Below are positions 35,547 through 44,475 of a stretch of DNA of 64,000 bases, in pieces. How positions within the stretch are numbered: position 1 is the stretch's first letter; each line of letters opens with the position of its first letter. The notes beneath the pieces were generated by a model, which was not told the DNA's origin, searched no databases, and saw nothing but the letters and a program-made list of their open reading frames with translations. Source of the DNA: Ignavibacteriales bacterium. GTDB taxonomy: Bacteria > Bacteroidota > Ignavibacteria > Tepidaquicellales > Tepidaquicellaceae. The translations under genes and the position numbers were made by a program. The stretch is taken from contig JACKAC010000002.1 in NCBI GenBank assembly GCA_020635255.1, positions 62,001-126,000 of the forward strand, read 5' to 3'.

Positions 35547-36908
35547 TTAATCCTTTGGAGTATTATCTGTATGACCGTTACTGTAAATACCAGTAATACC
35601 GGTCACGTTTCCGTTTGAGTCTTTATCAAACTTGATACGGAAATATTCTACTTCCTTAAACATAAATGTATCTTCACTTAGGGGTGTTAATTCAAAGGTC
35701 TGTCTGCCTGCGCGCTGGTAATATAATCTTCCATCATCATATGTGATCAGCCTTTCTCCGTATTTTCCGGCATAGCCTTTGAGGACATCGAGGCTGATAT
35801 CAGGTGCATTCATAGACATTTCGAGAGACTCTTTGAGGAAATTGAAAACTCCTTTTTTCTCATCATCAGTACTTTTTGAAGCCATCTGCTCAAGAGCCAT
35901 AATATATGCTTTTGTAAATGCATCCTTACTGTCTACGGGTACATCAGGTGAGACACCGGTTTCTTCCCAGTTAGTTTTGGTATATGGATTGATTGCTCTA
36001 CCCGAAGGGATATTCATTACGAAATCGTCATTGACAATTTCAGTACCTCCGGGATGCGCGCCTCCGCCGGTAGTTTCACCAACGATAGTAGCACGTTTAA
36101 GGTTTTTCAGGTTATATGAAAACTCCTCTGCGCCGGAGAAGGTGAATGAGCTGGTTAGAACATAAACAGGCACATCAGGCATACGCTTTCCTTTAATTTC
36201 TTTTAAAGTCCAGTATTGTTCCAGTGTGTCATTTGGTCTGAAGTAGAGGTCATTAAGATGTACCGGCTCTTCACCGAAGAGGTAACTGCAAATTAGCTGA
36301 ATGCCCGTCGGGTCACCACCTCCATTGTACCGCATGTCAAAGATCAACGCATCGCAATTTTCCACAAAGGACATTGTAGTGGCGACCTTGTCTTTGATCA
36401 GATTACCCGGACCGAAAAAGCGGAAGTCAATGTAACCAATATTGCCGGGTAACTGCTCGACTTTTTTAAAGCCGAAGTTATCACCGAGGAGCTGCTGCAG
36501 AAACATCCTGTCCTGTTCTTCCTGGCTAACATTCTGGCTTTGCATTTCCCTGATCTCATTAACCTGTCGGGGAGAGTATCCAACACGGATATGTTTGTCT
36601 TTACTAATGGATTGCAGATCCTTTGTCATTTGCATTGCGAATTCCATCGGGTCTGTAATATTATCGTAAACGCCGCTCTGGAGCTGGGACTTAATGAATT
36701 CCTCCATTTTGGCGGCAGTCTCCGGGAATATATAATTATTATTAAGAAGGTCAGAGATGTTTGTGACGACCTGCATTTTTTCCTCCGAGTTTAAGGTTTT
36801 TCCGCCGGTTTCGTTCTGACCTTTAGCGGGATTCTGGATTATTATGAGGGTGGTAAACGCCAATCCAAGGATCCGCAAAAATGTCCGTGAAGTTGAGAGT
36901 GTTTTCAT
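35547..36908 (-). CDS. S41-family (IRBP-like) serine peptidase, tandem copy B
   Basis: This 453-residue protein has the same architecture as the 34022 protein: signal peptide, IRBP-like helical domain (LLNNNYIFPETAAKMEEFI), DKHIRVGYSP with H106, ALIFDMRYNGGGDP, and LTSSFTFSGAEEFSYNL with probable nucleophile S258. GETTGGGAHPGG and the same C-terminal beta-domain follow. Classical CtpA Lys in the GEKTxGKG position is replaced by GETTGGG, as in IRBP/tricorn-like members that use a Ser-His arrangement. Arose by tandem duplication with its neighbour, separated by 178 bases holding a branched hairpin. Confidence 0.88.
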   Translation of the reverse strand: MKTLSTSRTFLRILGLAFTTLIIIQNPAKGQNETGGKTLNSEEKMQVVTNISDLLNNNYIFPETAAKMEEFIKSQLQSGVYDNITDPMEFAMQMTKDLQSISKDKHIRVGYSPRQVNEIREMQSQNVSQEEQDRMFLQQLLGDNFGFKKVEQLPGNIGYIDFRFFGPGNLIKDKVATTMSFVENCDALIFDMRYNGGGDPTGIQLICSYLFGEEPVHLNDLYFRPNDTLEQYWTLKEIKGKRMPDVPVYVLTSSFTFSGAEEFSYNLKNLKRATIVGETTGGGAHPGGTEIVNDDFVMNIPSGRAINPYTKTNWEETGVSPDVPVDSKDAFTKAYIMALEQMASKSTDDEKKGVFNFLKESLEMSMNAPDISLDVLKGYAGKYGERLITYDDGRLYYQRAGRQTFELTPLSEDTFMFKEVEYFRIKFDKDSNGNVTGITGIYSNGHTDNTPKD

Positions 36909-36941
36909 TGTATTTACAGTTATTTTATTTTTTATATCTTC

Positions 36942-37040
36942 TTAATTAAAAAGTGTAGAATGCGAGTACAATAGTAATGCCAGTATAAATCCCAGTTTCA
37001 AGATAGTGATAACTATTTTTGTAGAATTGAACTTTTCCAT
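36942..37040 (-). CDS. Possible 32-residue membrane micro-protein
   Basis: A short frame starts at the ATG at 37040, with an AAGGGA stretch 7 bases upstream, and reads MEKFNSTKIVITILKLGFIL, then ALLLYSHSTLFN and a stop. It forms a single hydrophobic helix flanked by charged or polar ends, a common layout for small regulatory membrane peptides. It lies between the MarR-GNAT gene and the S41 gene on the same strand. Nothing else supports it, so treat it as a candidate. Confidence 0.35.
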   Translation of the reverse strand: MEKFNSTKIVITILKLGFILALLLYSHSTLFN

Positions 37041-37069
37041 TTGTTTTCCCTTCGCGCCCTCTAAAAATA

Positions 37070-38020
37070 TTAATTGAGCTTCATATTCATTCTAATTGTA
37101 GATCTTTCGTATTTGCTTGGCTCGTTTTGTATAACCTCTTCAAAGCCAAGCTTACGGTAAAGATTAGTTGCGGCTATCATACTTGTATTTGTTTCGAGGA
37201 ATAATTCAGAAGCGTTTTCTTCAGCGGCTTTTTCGATAACAGCCATAGCAAGTTTCTCGCCGATATGTCTTCCCTGGTATTCTTCTGTGACAGCCATTTT
37301 GGCTAATTCATAAGAGCCGTTTGGATGTTTTATTAATGCAACGGTGCCCACGATAGTGTTATTATAATCAGCGAAGAATATAGTACCGCCTTTTGCAAGT
37401 ATCTCATGCTCCGGGTCTTCAAGAATCTTTCTATCGGGCTCTTCAACTCTAAAGTATTTTCTGATCCAGTCATAGTTAAGGTCTTTGAAGAAATCTTTAT
37501 ACTCCGGACGGTACTGCACGATCTTTATACCGTCTTCATTCTTTTGTTTTATCGCATCGGAGACGCGTGAAAAAATATCCTTTCGCTCCAGCTCTGCCTC
37601 GACTTTTCCAAGGACGGAAAGAATGTCATATCCCGTCGATAAGAAAAGCTCTCTAACGGATCTCTCGATCACCTGCCAAACCGGCTGGAGTTTCTTAAAG
37701 AGTTCATTTCCTTTTGTAGTTACGGTTATAACCTTTTTACGGGAATCCTCTTTTTCCTTAACCGAGCTGAGCAGACCCTTTTCAGTTAAAATATTAATTA
37801 TCTGCGTGACAGCGGGCTGTGTATATCCCAGGTGATTTGCAATTTCTGTGACTGTTATCGCTCCGGTATTATGAACCAGGTAAAAAACTGTAAACCATCG
37901 GGGTTCAAAATCTAAATCAAGGTTTTTGTATACCTTATCGACATCCTGTAATAGCTTATCCGTAAGTATCCTGAACCTGGTACCGAGAGATAAATAACCC
38001 AATTGCTTAATTAAATCCAT
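37070..38020 (-). CDS. MarR-type regulator fused to GNAT acetyltransferase
   Basis: The protein has 316 residues. Residues 1-150 are a MarR winged helix (TEIANHLGYTQPAVTQIINILTEKGLLSSVKEKEDSRKKVITVTTKG). Residues 160-316 are a GNAT domain (GTVALIKHPNGSYELAKMAVTEEYQGRHIGEKLAMAVIEKAAEENASELFLETN ... LYRKLGFEEV) with the acetyl-CoA loop RHIGEKL. Such fusions occur in several bacterial groups; the N-terminal part probably senses or binds DNA while the C-terminal part modifies an amine. The target is unknown. It is transcribed towards the S41 genes. Confidence 0.92.
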   Translation of the reverse strand: MDLIKQLGYLSLGTRFRILTDKLLQDVDKVYKNLDLDFEPRWFTVFYLVHNTGAITVTEIANHLGYTQPAVTQIINILTEKGLLSSVKEKEDSRKKVITVTTKGNELFKKLQPVWQVIERSVRELFLSTGYDILSVLGKVEAELERKDIFSRVSDAIKQKNEDGIKIVQYRPEYKDFFKDLNYDWIRKYFRVEEPDRKILEDPEHEILAKGGTIFFADYNNTIVGTVALIKHPNGSYELAKMAVTEEYQGRHIGEKLAMAVIEKAAEENASELFLETNTSMIAATNLYRKLGFEEVIQNEPSKYERSTIRMNMKLN

Positions 38021-38101
38021 ATAATGAATTATATAAGTTCTTATGTATTTTTAACATACTTATTTTATAGGCTCTTGTCAAGGGTTAATTTTGGAGAAAA
38101 A

Positions 38102-39733
38102 CTAGCGGATAAGCATCATTTTTCCAGTTTTTCTGAAGCCGGCTGAACTTAGGGTATAGAAATATATTCCCGAAGGCAGGGAAGAAGCATCAAAATTGAA
38201 CTCATATTTACCGGGCTGAAGGTCCCGGTCGATTAAGACGGTAATTTCCTGTCCGATAGAATTATGGATGGCTAATGTGGCATATGAGCTTTGCGGAAGA
38301 TCAAAGCTTATCTTTGTCGAGGGATTAAAGGGATTGGGATAATTCTGGAAAAGCTCGAATTTCTCCGGCAGGGAACTTCCAATCTGGCTAATTCCTATCG
38401 ATTGTGAGTATTTTATTGTAGCAATATCGTAATCAGTAGTTCCTCCAAAGCTGATACCGCACAGGTAAACATTGTCCAGATCATCGACCAGGATGCTGTA
38501 TGGAAAATCCTCAGGCGCGGAATAAAAGTTATAAGTTTGCAACCATTCCATTTTACCTGAAGAGTTGAGTTTTAATGTTCCGAGTATAAGCTGAATACCT
38601 CCTCTATCGGTAGCGCATCCAATATAAACATTTTGCTTTGAGTCAACTGTAAGACAGTATCCTATGTCGCTTCCCGATGCCTGACCGTCAAAGCGGTTAG
38701 TCCATTTTACAGCACCCGCAGAATCATATTTTATTGTAACGGCATCTTCCGTTCCCAGTAGAGTACCGCTCCTACTACTTCCTGTAACGTAGATATTATC
38801 TTCGGCATCAGTTATTACCTTATATGTGTAATCAATACTATTGCCTGTACCATCGTATGTTTTAGACCATGAAAGGTTTCCCTGGTTAGAGTATTTAAGA
38901 GTAAGGTAATCGAAACCATTTGAGCCGGAAGTAACCCCGGCTATGATTATGTTGTTATTTTGGTCGGTAGTGACCGAAGTAGGTCTGTCATCCAGGTCCG
39001 ACGGTCCGGAGAATGTTTTTGTAAACAGGAGATTTCCCGAATTGTTGTATTTAAGCATAACAATATCGGATGCTGTTCCGGTTGTTTTACTGCTTCCCGT
39101 AACAAAGGCATTATTCTGATCATCCAGTACAAGTCCGACGGAGCTATCATCTCCATTACCTAGTCCGTTATATGTCTTTCGCCATAAGAGTTCACCTGAT
39201 AAGGAGAATTTCATAGTAACGAAATCATTTAAAGAAGAAATGCTCCTTGCGGTTCCTGTAACGAAGATATTGCCGTCACCGGACACAGCGATGGACTCGC
39301 CGTAAGACTGTGTGTAGGCAGTTGAATCGAATGTTCTGATCCATTGAAATATTCCTGCAGAATCGAATCTAAGCACAGCCATACGGGTAACATCGGTAGA
39401 GTCCGTTATAAAGCCGGTAATATAAATGTATCCCAGATCATCCAATACCGCTGATGAAACATTATCAGACCTATCAGCAGGGTAATTGTAACGTGATACC
39501 CATTGTTCATCACCAGCCGGAGAATATTTAATGATTACAATATCAGAGGAAGTGCCGATTCCGACGGAATTGCCAATGACAATGATAGAGCCGTCAGGTT
39601 TTAGCAACATTTCTCTGGCAATGTCAAAACCCCCGGCAGGTCCATTGTATCTTTTGACCCATTGCTGGGATACCTGCGAGAAAGCCGCGAGGGAATTAAG
39701 AAAAATTAATACTATGCAGATGGAGAATTTCAT
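38102..39733 (-). CDS. T9SS-exported SBBP-repeat beta-propeller
   Basis: The protein has 543 residues with a signal peptide (FSICIVLIFLNSLAAFSQ). The body repeats about eight times a unit such as DDLGYIYITGFITDSTDVTRMAVLRFDSAG or DDQNNAFVTGSSKTTGTASDIVMLKYNNSG, about 48 residues each, the pattern of SBBP/delta-60-like propellers. The C-terminus is a T9SS domain (NYPNPFNPSTKISFDLPQSSYAT ... GKMMLIR). It is probably a surface or secreted structural or binding protein. Its start is about 65 bases downstream (on the minus strand) of a candidate structured RNA (39797-39941), which could be part of its leader. Confidence 0.88.
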   Translation of the reverse strand: MKFSICIVLIFLNSLAAFSQVSQQWVKRYNGPAGGFDIAREMLLKPDGSIIVIGNSVGIGTSSDIVIIKYSPAGDEQWVSRYNYPADRSDNVSSAVLDDLGYIYITGFITDSTDVTRMAVLRFDSAGIFQWIRTFDSTAYTQSYGESIAVSGDGNIFVTGTARSISSLNDFVTMKFSLSGELLWRKTYNGLGNGDDSSVGLVLDDQNNAFVTGSSKTTGTASDIVMLKYNNSGNLLFTKTFSGPSDLDDRPTSVTTDQNNNIIIAGVTSGSNGFDYLTLKYSNQGNLSWSKTYDGTGNSIDYTYKVITDAEDNIYVTGSSRSGTLLGTEDAVTIKYDSAGAVKWTNRFDGQASGSDIGYCLTVDSKQNVYIGCATDRGGIQLILGTLKLNSSGKMEWLQTYNFYSAPEDFPYSILVDDLDNVYLCGISFGGTTDYDIATIKYSQSIGISQIGSSLPEKFELFQNYPNPFNPSTKISFDLPQSSYATLAIHNSIGQEITVLIDRDLQPGKYEFNFDASSLPSGIYFYTLSSAGFRKTGKMMLIR

Positions 39734-40169
39734 TGGAATAAATTATAAAAAGGAGTAAAAAACTGCAATGTAGGATTGATTTTGGGACGAAGAGATAAAA
39801 AAAGACGGTGAAGCAGGCGGTATCAGGAGGACTAATACTCGCCATTATGGAATTTGGAGCATGTTAATGCCTTAACAGTATAATACTAGCGTCCTGGGCA
39901 GCAACGAAGTAGTAACCGTAACATTTCCATTTTGCTTCACCTAATAGAACAATGAGTACAACCTAATCTTATAGATTCAAAATTATTATAGATGAAATTG
40001 TCTTCAAATAAGCTATAAACCGATTTTATTGTAGGAAATCACCTATGGAGTGGCGAAATCTCAATTTCCGAGAGCTATAAAATAAATGAAAATTCTCTGT
40101 TATTTTTGAAAAATTTTTGTTAACATATTGTTACGCACATTTCCAAAAAAAATTTTAATTCACTCACCT
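39734..40169. other. 436-bp divergent intergenic region
   Basis: Apart from the candidate RNA at 39797-39941, this region is AT-rich and shows no ORF of note. It must contain promoters for the genes at 38102 (minus) and 40170 (plus), but I could not place convincing -33/-7 elements. Confidence 0.5.
39797..39941 (-). ncRNA. Candidate structured RNA upstream of the 38102 gene
   Basis: Read on the minus strand, a 9-bp closing helix (GGTGAAGCA ... TGCTTCACC, complements of 39933-39941 and 39807-39815) is followed by GTC and seven T. Inside are a hairpin with stems GGCG + GTATTAG / CTGATAC + CGCC (39816-39843, one bulged base) and a TGTTAA-GGCA-TTAACA hairpin (39862-39877). An ATGGAA/TTCCAT helix (39847-39852 with 39925-39930) joins parts. 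One pair in the larger hairpin is G-U on the minus strand but would be a C-A mismatch on the plus strand, which favours minus-strand transcription. The RNA class is not recognised. Confidence 0.45.
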
Positions 40170-41831
40170 ATGAGCAAAACTATTTTACTGCTTTTGTTCC
40201 TATCTATATTTTCAGTAAAAACATATTCACAAGACCACCCACAGATAGGAAAATTCGAGGAGACAGTAAACGAAAACGGAATAATAAAGAAACGCACGGT
40301 GATCAATGCCGAGCGGAACGAAGGTTACCAGTATCCCCAGGAGTACAACCAGATCCCGTTTATACTGGATGCAAACGGGACTAACTTAAGATGGAACACC
40401 GGTGACGCAACGGCTATATCAAACCATTGTGAAGTAAGCCGGAATGGTAACAGGACGATCAACTCGTGGGACCTAAATAATAAGCGAATATCACTATACG
40501 GTAATGCCAATAGCACACCAGCCTGGGAATATTTTGTAAGTACTCAAACGAGCCAGAACAATATTGCAATATCCGATACAGGCGGAGTAATTGCGACAGG
40601 GTCATATCATAGTATTTTATTGTTCAACAGTTCTAGTAATACTCCATTTTTTAATTATGACCTCACAACATTACCAGATACCGGGATAGCCGGACCGGTC
40701 GATATAACAAGTAACGGAAATTTTTTGATTGCATGTGCATCAAGGTCGGATTCGAGCACAATATTCGGTTTCAACAGCGGTTCGACAACCCCGGTATGGA
40801 GCTTTAAAGTAGTGCCGACAGTCAGCACGGGCTTAATACAGGGTATCAGGATATCGGCAAATGATTCGGTAGTTATAGTGAATACATACGGAGAATTTCT
40901 TGTATTCAGAACATACACCGGACAGCTTCTGGATAGGGGGCTAATAAATCCTCTTTCGACATCGGGAACTCAAAGCCGCCAGGGAATCAGCGGAGACGGA
41001 AGTATAATTGCAACGATCAATTACAGGGGATATGTAAGAGTATTTCAATGGAATGGAAGCTCATATGTATTCCAGTGGGAACACCAGGAGGCGCCCGGGT
41101 CATTTTATAACTGGATGTATGCGGTCGACATAACCGACAATGGAGATTTTATCGCCGTAGGTACATTGAATTTCATAACAGCTTCCTCATACGACGGAAA
41201 GGTAAAAGTCTTTTCTTCGGGAAGCTCAACACCGATATGGACGTTTTCAGGTGCAGGTGATGAGATTAGCAACGTATCCTTTTCAAAGAGTGGTAATATA
41301 TTAAGTGCATCATCATATGGACCGATCAGCAACTCAACAGAGGATCTTTTTATATTTAAGACATTTGCCGGGAATGCACCATTGTATGCGCTCAATACTC
41401 CGGGTTCATTATACTGGACGAGCACATCAGGTGATGGAAGAACTGTGATAGCCGGCGGGAAGGCAATTCACGCGAGGACATTCGGAAACGGCGGAACGCT
41501 CTATAATATAGAGGTTGATACCAATGATATTCCGGTGGGAATAGTGAATAACTCCGGAAACACACCGGAAAGCTACGCGCTCTATCAAAATTATCCAAAT
41601 CCGTTCAATCCTTCTACGCAGATAAGATTCGACATAGCTAAAGCGTCGGGTGTGAAATTAACGATCTATAACCAATTAGGTCAGCAGGTTACGTTACTTG
41701 TCAACGGAGAATTACAAGCAGGCTCATATAGTTATAATTTTGATGCGAGCGCCTATTCAAGCGGGGTATATTTTTACAAACTCGAAACGGAAGGCTTTTC
41801 ACAAACAAGGAAAATGTTACTAATAAAATAA
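40170..41831 (+). CDS. T9SS-exported WD40-like propeller protein
   Basis: The start was taken at the ATG at 40170 (MSKTILLLLFLSIFSVKTYSQ), which gives a typical signal peptide; a longer frame from 40128 adds 14 residues. No strong ribosome-binding site is present at either start. The 553-residue protein has seven or so blades built around repeats such as AISDTGGVIATGSYHSILLFNSSSNTPFFNYDL and DITDNGDFIAVGTLNFITASSYDGKVKVF. A T9SS domain ends it (NYPNPFNPSTQIRFDIAKASG ... RKMLLIK). The blades resemble PQQ/WD-like propellers without an obvious catalytic site. It is followed after 35 bases by a gene of unknown function. Confidence 0.85.
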   Translation: MSKTILLLLFLSIFSVKTYSQDHPQIGKFEETVNENGIIKKRTVINAERNEGYQYPQEYNQIPFILDANGTNLRWNTGDATAISNHCEVSRNGNRTINSWDLNNKRISLYGNANSTPAWEYFVSTQTSQNNIAISDTGGVIATGSYHSILLFNSSSNTPFFNYDLTTLPDTGIAGPVDITSNGNFLIACASRSDSSTIFGFNSGSTTPVWSFKVVPTVSTGLIQGIRISANDSVVIVNTYGEFLVFRTYTGQLLDRGLINPLSTSGTQSRQGISGDGSIIATINYRGYVRVFQWNGSSYVFQWEHQEAPGSFYNWMYAVDITDNGDFIAVGTLNFITASSYDGKVKVFSSGSSTPIWTFSGAGDEISNVSFSKSGNILSASSYGPISNSTEDLFIFKTFAGNAPLYALNTPGSLYWTSTSGDGRTVIAGGKAIHARTFGNGGTLYNIEVDTNDIPVGIVNNSGNTPESYALYQNYPNPFNPSTQIRFDIAKASGVKLTIYNQLGQQVTLLVNGELQAGSYSYNFDASAYSSGVYFYKLETEGFSQTRKMLLIK

Positions 41832-41866
41832 CCTTTAAAAATTTTCATTAAGTAAATTTAACTGCC

Positions 41867-42460
41867 ATGGAGACACAAACCACCGGGAAGCTATTAATGT
41901 ACAACAAGGAGGATAACGAACTATTACAGGAGCAGGAGTATAAGCTGATCGCCGGAAACGGCAACTGGTACGTATCCGAGGAAGGGAAGTTTATTAACAG
42001 ACCCGATGTAAGAGCAAAATGTGAGTTTAACCTGACGCCATTGGGTTATTCGGGTGTAAGGATTCAGTTGAGTTCTCCTCAAAAGAACGTGACATATGAA
42101 ATTACCGGGTCAAACGGAAAAAGTTACACGTATTTTTTCAGAGAGGAAGATGATATGCAATCGGGCGAGGTGGATATAGACGAGAAGATATTCGACGGAC
42201 CAAACCCAATGTTCGATTACTTTAACGCACTATTAATGGTTGGATTGGCGGAAGGTGAATCGGCTGTTAAAAAAGTGTACGCTATCAATTGGGATACGGG
42301 CAAGCTGATACCATGTGAATACAAATTTACAAGGAATGGCAATGTGATAGAAATAGAGAAGCCGGAATTTTTAGGCAATGCAAAGATCACATTATCGGAA
42401 AAAGATTTTGGTCTGCTGGAGTATGAGGGACCGGGCGAGATATACAAGTTCGCCACCTAA
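41867..42460 (+). CDS. Hypothetical protein, beta-rich, cytoplasmic
   Basis: This 197-residue protein has no signal peptide or membrane segment. Strands and turns dominate (KLLMYNKEDNELLQEQEYKLIAGNGNWYVSEEGKF, VTYEITGSNGKSYTYFFREEDD, VKKVYAINWDTGKLIPCEYKFTRNGNVIEIEKPEF). I do not recognise the family. It is 35 bases downstream of a T9SS propeller and ends in a strong terminator, so it is probably the second gene of a two-gene unit, but lack of an export signal makes a shared role uncertain. Confidence 0.6.
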   Translation: METQTTGKLLMYNKEDNELLQEQEYKLIAGNGNWYVSEEGKFINRPDVRAKCEFNLTPLGYSGVRIQLSSPQKNVTYEITGSNGKSYTYFFREEDDMQSGEVDIDEKIFDGPNPMFDYFNALLMVGLAEGESAVKKVYAINWDTGKLIPCEYKFTRNGNVIEIEKPEFLGNAKITLSEKDFGLLEYEGPGEIYKFAT

Positions 42461-42487
42461 AAAATTATTTGAGTTAAAGAATATTTC

Positions 42488-42520
42488 AGGCTCTACCGGT
42501 TTCGGCAGAGCCTTTTTTTT
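42488..42520 (+). terminator. Intrinsic terminator
   Basis: The stem AGGCTCT / AGAGCCT (42488-42494 and 42507-42513) is followed by TTTTTTT. It ends the 40170-42460 unit. Confidence 0.88.
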
Positions 42521-42553
42521 ATGTTAATTCCATTATGGAACCTATAACATTCT

Positions 42554-43276
42554 CTAGTAAACAAAGATAATGCTGAATGCAAGAATTATTACAACCACTA
42601 TAAAAAATCCTGAAGAGGTCGTGATTATAGTAAGTAGAATGCCTTTTATCCCTTTCAACTGAGCAAGCTGATAATAGGAGTAAAGGAGATATAGGGCAAT
42701 AATAATAGTTCTCAAAGACCAAAGTAGAGGATCTATAAAAATCAAAAGCATAAATAATATACCAATTACAAGTGTTGCTGCAAAAAAGTATAATGAAATC
42801 ACGAATGATTCGGCAATGTTAATTCCTGTTCTCTTTCCGTTGAACAAATAGAAAGTCAGCGAATATACCGCAGGCATGATAAAACTAAAATAGTTCATGT
42901 TCTGCTTTACAATGTTATTCAGCTCATTATGTTTTACATCCGTATTATCAGGGGGAAGGATAACATCACTGAAATTATGAAATAGTACCAGGTATATACC
43001 AAGGATAAACAAATAAAAGGTGATGGGTTTTGTATAAGAGACCCGTTTACCCGACAAAAACTCTTTTGAAAATTTACCCGGTGAAATTATAAGCTGTAAA
43101 AGGGTCTTAAGATGTTTTGACTTAATATTGAACTTTTCCTTTGCAAGATCTTTTGAAATCGTTGAAACACCATACCGTCCGGTATTTGTTTCCTGACCGC
43201 AATTTGAGCAGTAATTTCCGGTTACGGGACTACCGCAATTAAGACATTTATCAGTTGTGGTCCAGTTATCGGACAT
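42554..43276 (-). CDS. DUF3667 zinc-ribbon membrane protein
   Basis: The protein has 240 residues. An N-terminal zinc ribbon with Cys at 11, 14, 23 and 26 (CLNCGSP ... YCSNCGQE) precedes a LLQLIISPGKFSKEFLSGKRVSYTKPITFYLF motif and several membrane helices, which together define DUF3667. The function is unknown. Its start overlaps the stop of the glycosyltransferase gene by one base (TAATG), so they are cotranscribed and coupled. Confidence 0.88.
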   Translation of the reverse strand: MSDNWTTTDKCLNCGSPVTGNYCSNCGQETNTGRYGVSTISKDLAKEKFNIKSKHLKTLLQLIISPGKFSKEFLSGKRVSYTKPITFYLFILGIYLVLFHNFSDVILPPDNTDVKHNELNNIVKQNMNYFSFIMPAVYSLTFYLFNGKRTGINIAESFVISLYFFAATLVIGILFMLLIFIDPLLWSLRTIIIALYLLYSYYQLAQLKGIKGILLTIITTSSGFFIVVVIILAFSIIFVY

Positions 43277-44460
43277 TATACTTTGTTAGATTTCAATTCC
43301 TTTAAGTTGTAAAAAGTACCGCGCCAATCGACACCACCTTTGATCACGCTCAGGAAAACCGATCTTATCATGAGGTAAGCGATAATAGAACACGCAACGG
43401 GGTAAGTGAGAAAGTAAAAAATACTTATTCCGTTTGTTTTTGTTAAGAGCAGGTATATAAGGAAGATTATTACAAGTATTGCTCCATCTATAATTAAACC
43501 GATACCGCTAAGAAAAAAAAGGCTTATATAGGGTAGGGTTGATAATACAACGAGCATAAAAATAGAAGGAACTGCATTAAGCAGGCTGTAATTAAAGCCA
43601 GAGAATGTATTCTTATAGAATGCACGGATCATTTCGCCCACAGTGTTATACCATTCGATAGATAATTGTTCGGGAGCATAAACAAAGTTAGAACGATAGC
43701 CGGATTTTTTAACAAGCTTCCCAAGCATAATGTCATCATCCGGACGCATCCTCAGTGTTTCAAATCCGCCTGTCTTTTTATATGCGTCTGCTGTGATCAT
43801 ATTGAATGAGCCTATCCCGATGAAGTATTTGCTTTTGGAGTTAGATACTTTCCACGGTTTAAATTTTACCATGAAAAGGAATTCAAAAATACTTATAACT
43901 GCAGTCAGCAGGATCTTTTTAAAAACGTGTGACGGCGCCATTGCAAGGTGATCAGTGTTGTTTTGTTTTATGTATTCCAATACACGGTTCAGCGTATCCG
44001 GTTTAAAAACTACATCTGCATCTGTAAAGATGAAATACTCACCGGAAGCATTTTTTGCCCCGTAATCGAGTGCATAGTTCTTTCCGAGCCATCCGGGAGG
44101 AAGTGAAGTGACATGAACGACTTTCAGATCGGGATTTGATGCTGATAACCCGTCCAGTATCTTTCCGGTATTATCATTAGATCTATCGTTAATTGCGATT
44201 ACTTCATATCGAGGATAATCCAGAGCAAGGACGGACGAAAGGGCTTCTTTTATTTTCTTTTCCTCATTTCTAGCGGGGATGATGAAAGAGATATAGGGTG
44301 GAGCGTTAGTCTTGATTGGTGGAAAGTCTTTCAGGTTTTTAATCGATCTGCTACCGAAATAATATTCTATATAGGTCAGCAAATAAAAAAAGAAAAGAAT
44401 AAAGATAATGATATTGAGAGGATCACTAATGAAGGAATCAAAGAGGTGATTAAAAACCAA
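43276..44460 (-). CDS. Membrane-associated family 2 glycosyltransferase
   Basis: The protein has 394 residues and starts with TTG. An N-terminal membrane helix is followed by a GT2 domain (YISFIIPARNEEKKIKEALSSVLAL, VIAINDRSNDNTG, GEYFIFTDADVVFKPDTL, LRMRPDDDIMLGKLV) and two or three C-terminal helices. The PPGWLGKNYALDYG motif matches the group that includes carotenoid glucosyltransferases of the CruC/CrtQ type and HpnB-like enzymes. The acceptor may therefore be a lipid or a carotenoid, but no carotenoid genes lie nearby. It is coupled to the DUF3667 gene downstream. Confidence 0.82.
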   Translation of the reverse strand: MVFNHLFDSFISDPLNIIIFILFFFYLLTYIEYYFGSRSIKNLKDFPPIKTNAPPYISFIIPARNEEKKIKEALSSVLALDYPRYEVIAINDRSNDNTGKILDGLSASNPDLKVVHVTSLPPGWLGKNYALDYGAKNASGEYFIFTDADVVFKPDTLNRVLEYIKQNNTDHLAMAPSHVFKKILLTAVISIFEFLFMVKFKPWKVSNSKSKYFIGIGSFNMITADAYKKTGGFETLRMRPDDDIMLGKLVKKSGYRSNFVYAPEQLSIEWYNTVGEMIRAFYKNTFSGFNYSLLNAVPSIFMLVVLSTLPYISLFFLSGIGLIIDGAILVIIFLIYLLLTKTNGISIFYFLTYPVACSIIAYLMIRSVFLSVIKGGVDWRGTFYNLKELKSNKV

Positions 44461-44475
44461 AGTTACGGATTAATG

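Noticed and set aside
39797..39941. Known riboswitch, SRP or 6S RNA assignment for the structured region
   Set aside because: The conserved cores I remember for TPP, cobalamin, c-di-GMP and SRP RNAs were not found, and I could not match 6S; the class was left unnamed.
42554..44460. Carotenoid glycosylation cluster
   Set aside because: The glycosyltransferase resembles CruC/CrtQ-type enzymes, but no other carotenoid gene occurs in the window; the substrate was left open.
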